A program made the translations under genes and the position numbers. Positions 6,895-15,050 of a stretch of DNA of 18,962 bases are shown in pieces. This DNA is from Eubacteriales Family XIII. Incertae Sedis bacterium. GTDB taxonomy: Bacteria; Bacillota; Clostridia; Peptostreptococcales; Anaerovoracaceae. Position 1 is the stretch's first letter, and every line of letters begins with the position of its first letter. The notes beneath the pieces are model-generated. The model was given only the letters and a program-made list of their open reading frames with translations. It was not told the origin of the DNA and did no database searches. The stretch is from positions 1-18,962 of the forward strand of contig JAIRSA010000013.1 in the NCBI GenBank assembly GCA_031255695.1, written 5' to 3'.

Positions 6895-8694
6895 TCAGAA
6901 GCGCCCCGGCTGTATGCCCAGCCCGGCGATCTTCCTGTACAGTGTCGCCTTCGACAGGCCCAGCTCCTCGGCGACGCGCTCCTTGGCCCTGCTTCCCCTT
7001 CCGTACTGGCTCAGCTTGCCGCTTATCACTTCCCTCTCGAAGGCGCGCACCTGCTCGGCGAGCGTCTGCCCGCCTTCGGGCGCGGCAGCGGCGCTCTTGA
7101 AGAGGCGTTCGGGTATCGCATCGACGTCTATGTACCTTTCGGACGACATGTTCACGCCGTATTCCACCGCATTCTCAAGCTCCCTTATATTGCCCGGCCA
7201 TCCGTAGGTCTCGTAGGCGCGCCTGGCGCCCTCGCTGAACCCTGCGATCCCCTTGCCCATGAAGCGGTTGTATTTCTTCAGGAAATGCTCCATCAGCGGG
7301 AATATGTCGTCGGCCATCTCGCGCAGGGGCGGCGTCCTGAGCGGGATCACGCTGAGCCGGTAATAAAGGTCCTGCCTGAATGTCCCCGCCGCGATCATGC
7401 TCTCCAGATCCTTGTTCGTCGCCGCTATGACCCTCACGTCGATGATAATGGTGCGGTTGCCGCCGACCCGCTCGAACCTCATGTTCTGTAGGACATGAAG
7501 CAGCTTTACCTGGAGATGCAGCGGCATATCCCCTATCTCGTCAAGGAATATGGTCCCGCCCGACGCGCGCTCGAACTTCCCTATCTTGCCGTTCTCGCTG
7601 GCGCCGGTGAACGCGCCCTTCTCATATCCAAAAAGCTCGCTCTCCAGAAGATTTTCGGGGATCGCCCCACAGTTCACCGTCACAAACGGGCCTCCGCCCC
7701 TGATCCCCGAATAATGTATGGCCTTGGCAAACATCTCTTTCCCAGTGCCGCTTTCCCCAGCTATTAGGACCGTAGAACTCCCTCTTGAAGTGATGAGCGC
7801 CTGGTTCTTTACGTGCTTCATCGCCTCGCTCTCGCCGATAATGTCGTCAAATGTGTATTTGAGCGTCCCCGAATTGATATTGTAGGCCAGCTTCTTGGCC
7901 TCTTCTATATCCCGGAACGATATGACGACCCCTTCGACGCGGCGCCCTTGGCAATACAGCTTGGCCGTGACGATGAAATGGTATGTGCCCCTGATGGTCT
8001 TGTAGACCTCTTCCGACTCCGTATACCCCGTCCCCGTCTTCAGCGCCTCTATGGCAGGCGAGGCTGGCATAAATTCGCTCAGATGGCTCCCTACGATGTC
8101 TTCCTTGCTGAGCGAATAGAACTTCGCGGCGGTGCTGTTGCATATCTTGATATATCCGTTCCTGTCTACATCGAAGATCCCTTCGTGCGTCGTCTCAAGG
8201 ACTGTCGACAGCTCGTTTACCGTGGCCTCGTTGTACCCCAGCAATGCCTTCTGCGCCGCCTTCGCCGCAAGGAGATCCGCCATCTTCTCCAGGAATGTGG
8301 TCATGTCCTTCTCGTTGTGGATGAGCACGTCCTTCTGCTCTTCCTCCATGGCCACCAGTCCGATAATGCCGATGACGCTGCCGTCCGCCACTATCGGGGT
8401 GCACAGCTCGGCAAGCTCCCTGCTCACGTCTGAAGCTATCGACGCCCCGTAGTTCTTGTACTCGCTCGTGTTCGGGACGAACATCGTCTCCCTGCCGCGC
8501 AATACCCCGGCGTAGATGAAATTGCCGTCGATCAGGCCCTGCTCTTCCTTCGCGCCGGACCTGCCCTTGTATACGCCCGTGCCGCCCACAAGCGTGAGCT
8601 CGTTGTCCACGATTTCCACTTCGACGCCGACGGCGATCGAGATCGCCTCGGCAACCTGCTGGACGCTTTCAGCTATGTTCATCAATAGCGACAT
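6895..8694 (-). CDS. Sigma-54-dependent transcriptional activator (GAF-like, PAS, AAA+, Fis HTH)
   Basis: A 599-aa enhancer-binding protein that uses ATP to open sigma-54 promoters. Residues 1-150 resemble a GAF-type sensor. About 157-265 is a PAS domain (TTHEGIFDVDRNGYI). The AAA+ domain spans about 283-520, with Walker A GESGTGKE at 313-320, the sigma-54-contacting loop GAFTGA at 360-365, Walker B GGTIFLDEIGD at 379-389 and FRQDLYYRL at 439-447. A Fis-type helix-turn-helix ends the protein at about 570-592 (VAEELGLSKATLYRKI). All activation motifs are intact. There is no receiver domain, so it probably senses a small molecule. I chose the ATG at 8694-8692, which has GGAGGG close upstream, over the ATG at 8706. 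The neighbouring gabT is the obvious candidate target. Confidence 0.95.
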   Translation of the reverse strand: MSLLMNIAESVQQVAEAISIAVGVEVEIVDNELTLVGGTGVYKGRSGAKEEQGLIDGNFIYAGVLRGRETMFVPNTSEYKNYGASIASDVSRELAELCTPIVADGSVIGIIGLVAMEEEQKDVLIHNEKDMTTFLEKMADLLAAKAAQKALLGYNEATVNELSTVLETTHEGIFDVDRNGYIKICNSTAAKFYSLSKEDIVGSHLSEFMPASPAIEALKTGTGYTESEEVYKTIRGTYHFIVTAKLYCQGRRVEGVVISFRDIEEAKKLAYNINSGTLKYTFDDIIGESEAMKHVKNQALITSRGSSTVLIAGESGTGKEMFAKAIHYSGIRGGGPFVTVNCGAIPENLLESELFGYEKGAFTGASENGKIGKFERASGGTIFLDEIGDMPLHLQVKLLHVLQNMRFERVGGNRTIIIDVRVIAATNKDLESMIAAGTFRQDLYYRLSVIPLRTPPLREMADDIFPLMEHFLKKYNRFMGKGIAGFSEGARRAYETYGWPGNIRELENAVEYGVNMSSERYIDVDAIPERLFKSAAAAPEGGQTLAEQVRAFEREVISGKLSQYGRGSRAKERVAEELGLSKATLYRKIAGLGIQPGRF

Positions 8695-8782
8695 TACACC
8701 CTCCATTATAGCATAAGAGCCGCAGCTGGAAATGTATATTTATATATTTTTCGAACAGATCAAACATTCTTAATAATACTGA

Positions 8783-8809
8783 ATTTTCCAACATTTTCCC
8801 AAATTTTCC
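8783..8809. repeat. Three ATTTTCC repeats with exact 10-bp spacing
   Basis: ATTTTCC occurs at 8783-8789, 8793-8799 and 8803-8809 on the plus strand, one per helical turn, about 90-115 bp upstream of the sigma-54 activator start. On the minus strand, TTGGGA and TATTAT with an 18-bp spacer can be read through the array as a possible promoter. An extended -10 (TGCTATAAT) nearer the gene overlaps the ribosome site, so it is unlikely to be the real one. Confidence 0.5.
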
Positions 8810-8828
8810 CGCCCTGTACAAAAATACG

Positions 8829-10496
8829 CTAGGGCTGCCCCGCTGTGGCCATATTCTCGCTCGTGACTGCGGAGCCAAGGTTGATCGTGTCCCTCTCTAG
8901 CGCCGCGACCGCGTCGCTTATCTGCAGCACGCGCTCAGGCGGCAGCCCGTCGCTGAAGGCCAGATGCGTATTGTAGAGTATCCTTTCGAGCCGGCCATGC
9001 ACGTCCGCAAGTTTCCGCCTCATGCTTTCCAGCTGTTCGCGGCCGGCGAAGCTCTCCATCAGCTCGGCGCGGGTCATCACTTCCCCCTTGTCCATGTCGA
9101 ACTCCGACATTTCCGTGACCACATGCGCCTCATAGCCGAAGGCCAGGCGGATCGAGGCCGCCAGCGCCTCCTTCGCCTGCTGCTCCCCGTGCACCAGGAA
9201 TATCTGGGCAGGGGCCTGGCGCAGCCCTGAAACCCAATCCAGCAGCCCGTCGCGGTCCGCATGCCCCGAAAAGCCCTCAAGGTTGTGTATCTCCGCGTTC
9301 ACCTGTATTTCCTCGCCGAACAGGCTGACGCTCTCGATGCCGTCCAGCAGCGCCCGGCCCAGCGTCCCCCGTGCCTGGTAGCCCACAAATACTATGCTTG
9401 AATTCTTGTTCCAAAGGTGATGTTTGAGATGGTGGCGTATGCGCCCGGCATCGCACATGCCGCTCGCCGAGATTATGACCTTCGGCCGGCCGTCCGAATT
9501 GAGCGCCCTCGACTCCTCGCTCGTCCTCGTAAACCTCAAGTTCCTGAAGTCGAGCGGGTTGTCCCCTTCCAATATGTAGTTTTTGGTTTCCTCGTCGAAG
9601 ACCTGCGCGTTCCGCCTGAAGATGTCGGTGGCCGCCGTGGCCATAGGGCTGTCCACGTAAAAGATTATATTGTCGAGCTCGTGCCGGACGGCCGTGCCGC
9701 TCTCGTACAGGCGGTTGAACTCGAAAATGAGTTCCTGCGTCCGCCCCACCGCAAATGAGGGGATCACCACCGTGCCGCCGCGCCGCGCCGTATTCAGCAC
9801 AATGTCCTTGAGGCGCGTGATCGCTGCCGCGTTAGGCCCATGCGCCCTGTCGCCGTATGTGCTTTCCATTATCACATAGTCGGCCTTCTTTATCTGTTTG
9901 GGGTTCCTCAGTATGGGGCGATCGGCGGCCCCGATGTCCCCGGTGAACACAAGCTTCGTCACCTTGCCGCCTTCTTCCGCCCAGATCTCGCATATAGCCG
10001 AGCCCAGTATATGCCCCGCGTCGTTGAATACCAGCTTGACCTTGCCGTTCGCCTCCACCAGCTGGTCATACATGACAGGCGCCAGGTATCTAAGGGAATA
10101 TTCCGCGTCGCTCACCGTGTAGAGCGGCTCGACGAACGGGCGCCCGGCCCTCTCCGCCTTCCTGTTCTTCCATTCCGCTTCCTTCTCATGGATATAGCCG
10201 CTGTCCCGCAGCATGACCTGCACAAGGTCGGCTGTGGCGTCAGTGCAGTAGATCTTGCCCCTGAAGCCCCGTTTCACCAGCAATGGTATCCTCCCGCAAT
10301 GATCGATATGCGCGTGGCTAAGCACCACGAAATCGATATCTGCGGGGTTGAACGGGAAATCGCTGTAATTCATGGCTTCCTGCGCCTTCGAACCCTGGAA
10401 CTGCCCGCAATCCAGCAGGATCTTGAAGCCCTCCCCGCTGATCAGATGGCATGAGCCCGTCACGGATTCGGCCGCGCCGCAAAACTTGATCTTCAT
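8829..10496 (-). CDS. Beta-CASP metallo-beta-lactamase, RNase-like (CPSF73/YSH1 type)
   Basis: A 555-aa cytoplasmic metallo-beta-lactamase-fold protein with a beta-CASP insertion, a family of zinc-dependent RNA nucleases. Zinc ligands: SHAHIDHCGR at 60-69 (HxHxDH), H162 in NDAGH, and D187 in FTGD. Beta-CASP motifs: MESTYGDR at 210-217, ISASGMCDAGRIRHHL at 342-357, SGHAD at 410-414 and LVHGE at 434-438. The catalytic set looks complete. About 70 C-terminal residues are helical and less conserved. The ATG at 10496-10494 follows purine-rich GAGG and AGGGGG. It lies 54 bp downstream of trmL on the same strand, so the two probably share a promoter and a link to RNA metabolism. Its actual RNA target is unknown. 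Confidence 0.93.
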   Translation of the reverse strand: MKIKFCGAAESVTGSCHLISGEGFKILLDCGQFQGSKAQEAMNYSDFPFNPADIDFVVLSHAHIDHCGRIPLLVKRGFRGKIYCTDATADLVQVMLRDSGYIHEKEAEWKNRKAERAGRPFVEPLYTVSDAEYSLRYLAPVMYDQLVEANGKVKLVFNDAGHILGSAICEIWAEEGGKVTKLVFTGDIGAADRPILRNPKQIKKADYVIMESTYGDRAHGPNAAAITRLKDIVLNTARRGGTVVIPSFAVGRTQELIFEFNRLYESGTAVRHELDNIIFYVDSPMATAATDIFRRNAQVFDEETKNYILEGDNPLDFRNLRFTRTSEESRALNSDGRPKVIISASGMCDAGRIRHHLKHHLWNKNSSIVFVGYQARGTLGRALLDGIESVSLFGEEIQVNAEIHNLEGFSGHADRDGLLDWVSGLRQAPAQIFLVHGEQQAKEALAASIRLAFGYEAHVVTEMSEFDMDKGEVMTRAELMESFAGREQLESMRRKLADVHGRLERILYNTHLAFSDGLPPERVLQISDAVAALERDTINLGSAVTSENMATAGQP

Positions 10497-10550
10497 AATC
10501 CCCCTACCTCATTAAGCGCCGCCAACGTAGGCGCCGCCTGCCCCAAACGC

Positions 10551-11021
10551 CTATGAAAGGCCTGGGTAGGCGTGCTGGCGCAGCGCTTCATATAATATGA
10601 CGGCCGCCGAATTCGCGAGATTCAGCGATCTCAGCCTTTCATCCGGCAGCATAGGTATCCTTACGGTCCTCTCGTAATTCTCTCTCAGCAGCCCTTCGTC
10701 CAGCCCCGCCGTCTCCTTCCCGAACAGGAAGAACGAATCCGGCTCGTATTCAAGCCCGGCGTGGCCATGCTTCCCCTTTGTGGTCACGAAGTACATCGGG
10801 CGCCCCGCGTGCTTGGCAAGGAAATCCGCCAGGCACTCATACTCCCTGATCTTTACGAATGGCCAGTAATCCAGCCCGGCCCTCTTCGCCGCCCGATCCG
10901 AAACATCAAAGCCCAGCGGCTTCACCAGATGCAGCACCGTCCCCGTGGCCGCGCATGTCCGTGCGATATTCCCCGTGTTTTGGGGTATCTCCGGCTCGAC
11001 TAGCACAATATTGAATGGCAT
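10551..11021 (-). CDS. trmL: tRNA (cytidine/uridine-34 2'-O)-methyltransferase
   Basis: A 156-aa SPOUT-fold methyltransferase that methylates the 2'-O of the wobble nucleotide of certain leucine tRNAs with S-adenosylmethionine. The N-terminal VEPEIPQNTGNIARTC (about 8-23), FGKETAGL near 100 and the C-terminal LNLANSAAVILYEALRQ (about 133-149) are the three SPOUT motifs that form the knotted cofactor site. The length is typical of TrmL/CspR. The ATG at 11021 has AGAAGG upstream with an 11-base gap. It leads the unit that includes the beta-CASP protein, behind a near-perfect promoter. Confidence 0.96.
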   Translation of the reverse strand: MPFNIVLVEPEIPQNTGNIARTCAATGTVLHLVKPLGFDVSDRAAKRAGLDYWPFVKIREYECLADFLAKHAGRPMYFVTTKGKHGHAGLEYEPDSFFLFGKETAGLDEGLLRENYERTVRIPMLPDERLRSLNLANSAAVILYEALRQHAYPGLS

Positions 11022-11164
11022 GTGTCACCGAACCTTCTTTTCATGTAATGCCGCCCGCCTGGCGCAGCCCTCCGGATGCCTTGGTTTCAGCCGGCAAACA
11101 GCGCCAAACGCCAAAATGGCCGCTAGCATGTAACATTGGCTTTGTACAAATTCAATATGAAATA

Positions 11165-11194
11165 ATTATACCATGCAGATATCAGAAGTGTCAA
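11165..11194 (-). promoter_or_regulatory. Consensus sigma-A promoter of trmL
   Basis: On the minus strand TTGACA at 11194-11189, an 18-bp spacer, and TATAAT at 11170-11165 preceded by TGG (extended -10). Predicted start near 11158, a leader of about 137 nt. Nothing else was recognised between 11022 and 11158. Confidence 0.85.
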
Positions 11195-11226
11195 ACCAAG
11201 CTGGCGGGCGACGCAAAATTGTCCCG

Positions 11227-11287
11227 GCGCCGCATCACACGCATCACAGGCGGCGCATGAGGCGCGACCCGTTCTCCACTGCCGCCG
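11227..11287 (-). repeat. 61-bp exact repeat, downstream copy
   Basis: Identical over 61 bp to 11394-11454, with a 167-bp offset. The other copy covers the last 13 codons including the stop, plus 22 bp beyond, of the CLec-domain gene. This copy is outside any gene, between that gene and the trmL promoter. Confidence 0.95.
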
Positions 11288-11331
11288 GCGCTGAAGTTCA
11301 GGTGCCAGCCGGCGCTGAAGTTCGGGCGCCA
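11284..11331 (-). repeat. 24-bp tandem pair encoding a lectin-core-like motif
   Basis: Two 24-bp units, 11284-11307 and 11308-11331, differ at two positions. Read on the minus strand they encode WRPNFSAG and WHLNFSAG, matching WDLRLYAG (W-x5-A-G) of the upstream CLec gene. They directly adjoin the downstream 61-bp copy but in a different reading frame from it, so they look like degraded remnants. The rest of 11332-11393 holds nothing recognised except a GGGCC-GTT-GGCCC hairpin (11377-11389) without a T tract. Confidence 0.7.
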
Positions 11332-11393
11332 GCCGTCGGGACGGCGGCCACGCCCACGCCCGCATGGACTATGCCGGCCGGGCCAACGGCCCA

Positions 11394-11454
11394 GCGCCGC
11401 ATCACACGCATCACAGGCGGCGCATGAGGCGCGACCCGTTCTCCACTGCCGCCG
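11394..11454 (-). repeat. 61-bp exact repeat, copy spanning the 3' end of the CLec gene
   Basis: This copy encodes the constant end of the protein (AVENGSRLMRRL and stop) and continues 17-22 bp past it. See the downstream copy at 11227-11287. Confidence 0.95.
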
Positions 11455-13942
11455 TGCCGGCCGATGCCGCCCTATACGCGAAGAGGCCCGCGTACAGCCT
11501 CAGATCCCATGTCAGCCCGCAGGTCAGGACCATGTCCATGCCATTGCCGTTGTAGAACCACGAATCGCCATAGCCCGTGACGCCGTCCGCCTGCCCCCCC
11601 AGCTTCTCCGGGAGCATGATCAGCGGGTTCGCTGGATCGTAGCCCATGGAGAGCACCGTGCTGTCCGCCAGGGGGACGCTGTTCGAAGGGGTGCCCGGCT
11701 GCGCCGCCAGCTGGTAGCCGATCTCGGCCACCCTGCCGTCCGGGTACGTCACCACGGCCGTCTGCTGGTTGATCCTTATCCCGTCAAGGAAGACGCAGAG
11801 CGCGTAAAGGTTCTCTACATTCCTGTATTTGAACGCCGTCAGCCCGTCCTGCCCGGCAACCGCCCCCGTGTGGTAGCCAATGCCGTCTGTCATGCCGTTC
11901 ATTGGCGGCAGATGCGCGATCATCGTCATATTCTCCTGTATGCGTATGGGCACGCCGGAGAATTCCACCCACAGGGTGCCGTCCTCCCCCTCTTCCACGG
12001 CCGTCACGGTCCTGCGCCACGCCGCGGTGTTCTCGAAATAGGCGAGCACTTCGTAATAAGACCTCTCTATCATCTCCACGCCCATCTTATTGGCGGCAAT
12101 GCGGTTGGGCACGTCATATACCGACACTGCGTCGCCGGGCCTGTATTTCTCGGATGTCACGGACCGCGCGAGATGGATCCTGTTGGTCGGCCCATCGCTC
12201 GTGGTCATCGCGTAATACGAATAATTGTCGTAGGTATTGCTGCCGAAATTGGCATTCGTCACCCCGCCGAACAGCGACTGGCTGTTCAGGGTCGCGGTCT
12301 CCACCAAGAAGAGCCGCTGCAATGTCATCCACGCGAATATGTCCAGCTCCCCGAAGCCTTCTTTGCCGGCGGCGAGCTCCCGCACCCTGTTGAACGACAT
12401 CTTCACCAGCGGGTGCTCCCCGGAGACGCTGCCGATCCGGTCCTGGCCCTCAATCCCGGACAGATACGCGCCCACATGTATTTTATTGACGATGGCGCCG
12501 CCCGTCATCACGAACGAGGGGTCTACAGTGTAGCCGTCACGCGGCTTCCCGGAAATGTACACGTACTCGTAGCCGTCCCTGACCTCCCGCTTCACGTAAT
12601 GCACCGGGATTTCGACCATCACGTCGCCGTTCGCCCCATCGCGGGAGAACGCGCCGTCGCCCTCGTAGACGATCCTGCCGCGGCTGTCTATATTGCAGAG
12701 CTTTATTCCGGACCATGGGTATATCAGATCGAAGTCGTTGGCGAACTGGGACGCCAGCTCGCTGCCGATCATATAGTTGAAATTCAGGCCTTTGGCGGCG
12801 CCCACACGCTCAATGCTGCCCTCCGGGGCCTCCACCATCCAGCGCACGCCGTATTCGCCGCCGGTGTCAATGTCCTCGGCCTCCCTGCCCCTTATGACAA
12901 GCTTGCCGCACAGGCGGCCCGAGACGCTGATCGTGTCGCCTTGGTGCACCTCAATCTGCCCCAGCCCGTCCAGCAGGCTGTCGTCGCCGTTCTCCACGCC
13001 CCACTCGCCGCCCTCGTACCTGAGCACTGCCCCTTCGGGCAGATCGGGGAGCGCCATGTGCGTGGCGGGCTCGTTCTCGCTGGCCACGGGGATCATGCCG
13101 TAGACTATGTAGACGGGTATGTCCAGCGCGCTGCTCCCTTCCTCAAGCGTGCGGTCCAGGAATGTCACCCGCGCCTCCGCCACGCCGCGCCCCTGCGGTA
13201 TCTGCACCGTGGAACTGCGCTTGTTGCTGGCCAGGCCGTTCTGCTCCTTGGAGCGGAAGGTGCCGCCCTGCTTGTCGTAGCCGACTATCTCGCCCATCCC
13301 GTCGCGGAACTGCCATACCGCGCAGTTGAAGCCCCCGCTCATGGTCAGCCATTCCATTGACGCGTCAATGCCGAACCACTCCGTCGTCTCGAATTTCTCT
13401 TCGTCCCTCAGCGTCCCGGAACTGTTGTCGATGCCTCCGGGGGCCGTCCCGGATGGCATCAGGTTCTTATGCGCTATCGTCAGCTGCATGCCGCGCGTCA
13501 TCTTTACCTCCGGGCTGATCTCGAAGGAATATTCGGCAAAACGGTCCTTCACCGCGAGCGAGCGCCGCGCCTGCCCCAGCGTGGCGACGCCGTAGTCAGG
13601 GATGGCCGCGCCCTCCACGCCCGAAGCGTAGAAAGCGGCCTTGGCATAGCAGTCTATCGCTTTTTCTTCATCGTACAGCTGTTGGTAATATTCCCCGAAC
13701 ATCGTCCACGCGCCCGGATCGGCCGGCCGTTCCTGTAGGTACAGCGTCATCTGGTGGATGGCCTTGTCGAATTCCTTGTTTTCCCAGAATGCCGCTGCCC
13801 TGGCCACCATCTTGCCTGCATCGTCCGTTATCGACGAGCTTTGCCTGTCCATATAGACCATGCCGCCGACGGCCGCAAACGCGGCTACGGCAGCAGTACA
13901 TAAGAAGACGGCTAGAATCCTTCTCAAAAATAAGTTCTGCAT
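11411..13942 (-). CDS. Membrane-anchored TPR-like protein with C-terminal C-type-lectin (phage-tail/FGE type) domain
   Basis: An 843-aa protein of unknown function. Residues 7-29 form a signal anchor, so most of it should lie outside the membrane. About 45-110 resembles TPR helices (WENKEFDKAIHQMTLYL, DEEKAIDCYAKAAFY). The middle is beta-rich. From about 440 on it matches a family common in prophage tail proteins and in targets of diversity-generating retroelements: IPVHYVKR (445-452), VGAYLSG near 490, SVSGEHP, LNSQSLFGG near 553-560, YRNVENLYALCVFLDGI (706-722), GYDPANPLIMLP near 767-778, and a C-terminus W-x5-AG-x-F ending GSRLMRRL. The ATG at 13942 has GGAGG seven bases upstream; an ATG eight codons earlier lacks one. 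It follows the SPFH gene after 156 bp, with a weak promoter TTGGCG-16-TATTAT at 13985-13958. No phage genes or reverse transcriptase are nearby. Confidence 0.75.
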   Translation of the reverse strand: MQNLFLRRILAVFLCTAAVAAFAAVGGMVYMDRQSSSITDDAGKMVARAAAFWENKEFDKAIHQMTLYLQERPADPGAWTMFGEYYQQLYDEEKAIDCYAKAAFYASGVEGAAIPDYGVATLGQARRSLAVKDRFAEYSFEISPEVKMTRGMQLTIAHKNLMPSGTAPGGIDNSSGTLRDEEKFETTEWFGIDASMEWLTMSGGFNCAVWQFRDGMGEIVGYDKQGGTFRSKEQNGLASNKRSSTVQIPQGRGVAEARVTFLDRTLEEGSSALDIPVYIVYGMIPVASENEPATHMALPDLPEGAVLRYEGGEWGVENGDDSLLDGLGQIEVHQGDTISVSGRLCGKLVIRGREAEDIDTGGEYGVRWMVEAPEGSIERVGAAKGLNFNYMIGSELASQFANDFDLIYPWSGIKLCNIDSRGRIVYEGDGAFSRDGANGDVMVEIPVHYVKREVRDGYEYVYISGKPRDGYTVDPSFVMTGGAIVNKIHVGAYLSGIEGQDRIGSVSGEHPLVKMSFNRVRELAAGKEGFGELDIFAWMTLQRLFLVETATLNSQSLFGGVTNANFGSNTYDNYSYYAMTTSDGPTNRIHLARSVTSEKYRPGDAVSVYDVPNRIAANKMGVEMIERSYYEVLAYFENTAAWRRTVTAVEEGEDGTLWVEFSGVPIRIQENMTMIAHLPPMNGMTDGIGYHTGAVAGQDGLTAFKYRNVENLYALCVFLDGIRINQQTAVVTYPDGRVAEIGYQLAAQPGTPSNSVPLADSTVLSMGYDPANPLIMLPEKLGGQADGVTGYGDSWFYNGNGMDMVLTCGLTWDLRLYAGLFAYRAASAGTAAVENGSRLMRRL

Positions 13943-14023
13943 AGCCAAACCTCCAAAATAATACATGAACGCAAAGTGTCGCCAAAATATCGATTATGTC
14001 CACAATGAAGCAGAGCGGCAAGC

Positions 14024-14048
14024 CAGCCGCGAAGATGTCACGTTTTTA
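14024..14048 (-). repeat. 25-bp dispersed motif, copy 2
   Basis: Same motif as at 1205-1229 with one mismatch, here on the minus strand between the SPFH gene and the CLec-domain gene. It runs into a GCGGC-TGGCTT-GCCGC hairpin, which copy 1 lacks. Confidence 0.7.
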
Positions 14049-14098
14049 GCCGGAGAGCAGTATTAGCCGTAGAACAGTATGGTCTGCCGCAATGGCGC

Positions 14099-15031
14099 TT
14101 ATTTCTTGATCAGTTCCGTCACCGATGTGGCAAGGCCCGCGAGGCCCTGTATGTCAGAGGGTATGATGATCTTCGTCGCCTGCCCGTCCGACACCTTTTC
14201 GAGGGCGTCGAGGCCCCTTATGGCAATGACCTGGTTTGTCGGGTTCGATTCCACAATCATCCTGATGCCGTCCGCCGTGGCCTTCTGGACGAGCAGTATG
14301 GCCTGCGCCTCGCCCTCCGCCTCGCGGATCTGTGCCTCGCGCGCGGCTTCTGCCGCAAGGATCGCGGCGGCCTTGGCGCCCTCGGCCTCCAGTATCTTAG
14401 ACTGCTTGTTGCCCTCGGATATCAGTATGGCCGACTTCTTCTCGCCTTCTGCCTTGAGTATGGACTCGCGGCGCTCCCTCTCTGCCCGCATCTGCTTCTC
14501 CATGGCGGTCTGTATGTCACGGGGCGGCACGATGTTCTTGACCTCGACGCGGTTGATCTTGATCCCCCAGGGGTCAGTGGCCTCGTCTAGCACCTCCCGT
14601 ATCTTCGTGTTTATGTATTCCCTGCTCGTCAGGGATTCGTCGAGCTCCAGTTCGCCGATGATGTTCCTGAGCGTCGTCGCCGTCAGGTTCTCTATGGCAG
14701 CCATCGGCTGTTCCACGCCGTAGGCGTAGAGTTTGGGATCGGTGATCTGGAAGTAGATCACCGTGTCTATCTCCATGGTGACATTGTCCTTGGTGATTAC
14801 GGGCTGGGGCGGGAAATCTATCACCTGCTCCTTGAGCGTCACCTTTTTCGCTATCTTGTCGATGAGCGGGATCTTGAAGTGGAGCCCCACCTGCCAGGTG
14901 CCGCTGTATGCGCCTAGGCGTTCGATGACATAGGCCTTGGCCTGAGGCACGACCCTGATATTCGTGACAATAAGGACAATGATCACAATAATGAGCAGGC
15001 CACCCGAAATTATATCCAGAATCATATTCAT
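14099..15031 (-). CDS. Stomatin/prohibitin-like SPFH membrane protein (QmcA-like)
   Basis: A 310-aa SPFH protein. Such proteins form large ring assemblies in the membrane, organise microdomains and often modulate membrane proteases. One N-terminal transmembrane segment is at about 6-27. The SPFH domain follows to about 190, with family blocks VPQAKAYVIERLGAYSGTW (about 29-47), TKDNVTMEIDTVIYFQITDP and REVLDEATDPWGIKINRVEVKNI. From about 185 to 260 is an Ala/Glu/Arg-rich coiled coil (EGEKKSAILISEGNKQSKIL). The C-terminus ends VTELIKK. The ATG at 15031 has AGGAGG upstream with an 11-base gap. It follows the NfeD gene by 19 bp; NfeD plus SPFH is a well-known functional pair, so they are almost certainly cotranscribed. 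Confidence 0.95.
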   Translation of the reverse strand: MNMILDIISGGLLIIVIIVLIVTNIRVVPQAKAYVIERLGAYSGTWQVGLHFKIPLIDKIAKKVTLKEQVIDFPPQPVITKDNVTMEIDTVIYFQITDPKLYAYGVEQPMAAIENLTATTLRNIIGELELDESLTSREYINTKIREVLDEATDPWGIKINRVEVKNIVPPRDIQTAMEKQMRAERERRESILKAEGEKKSAILISEGNKQSKILEAEGAKAAAILAAEAAREAQIREAEGEAQAILLVQKATADGIRMIVESNPTNQVIAIRGLDALEKVSDGQATKIIIPSDIQGLAGLATSVTELIKK

Positions 15032-15050
15032 ACTTACCCTTACCTCCTGA

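Noticed and set aside
11123..11365. 80-codon minus-strand frame across the trmL upstream region
   Set aside because: Its Arg/Gln-rich reading comes from the 24-bp and 61-bp repeats in one of several open frames; it crosses the trmL promoter and has no ribosome site.
11377..11389. Terminator for the CLec gene (GGGCC-GTT-GGCCC)
   Set aside because: The stem is short and no T tract follows; the next bases are GC-rich.
11227..11454. Calling this a functional diversity-generating retroelement
   Set aside because: No reverse transcriptase or accessory gene is in the window, and the differences between core motifs include C and G changes, against the adenine-only rule.
11870..13360. Open frame of 496 codons on the plus strand
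   Set aside because: Antisense to the CLec-domain gene, whose family blocks and ribosome site are clear on the other strand.
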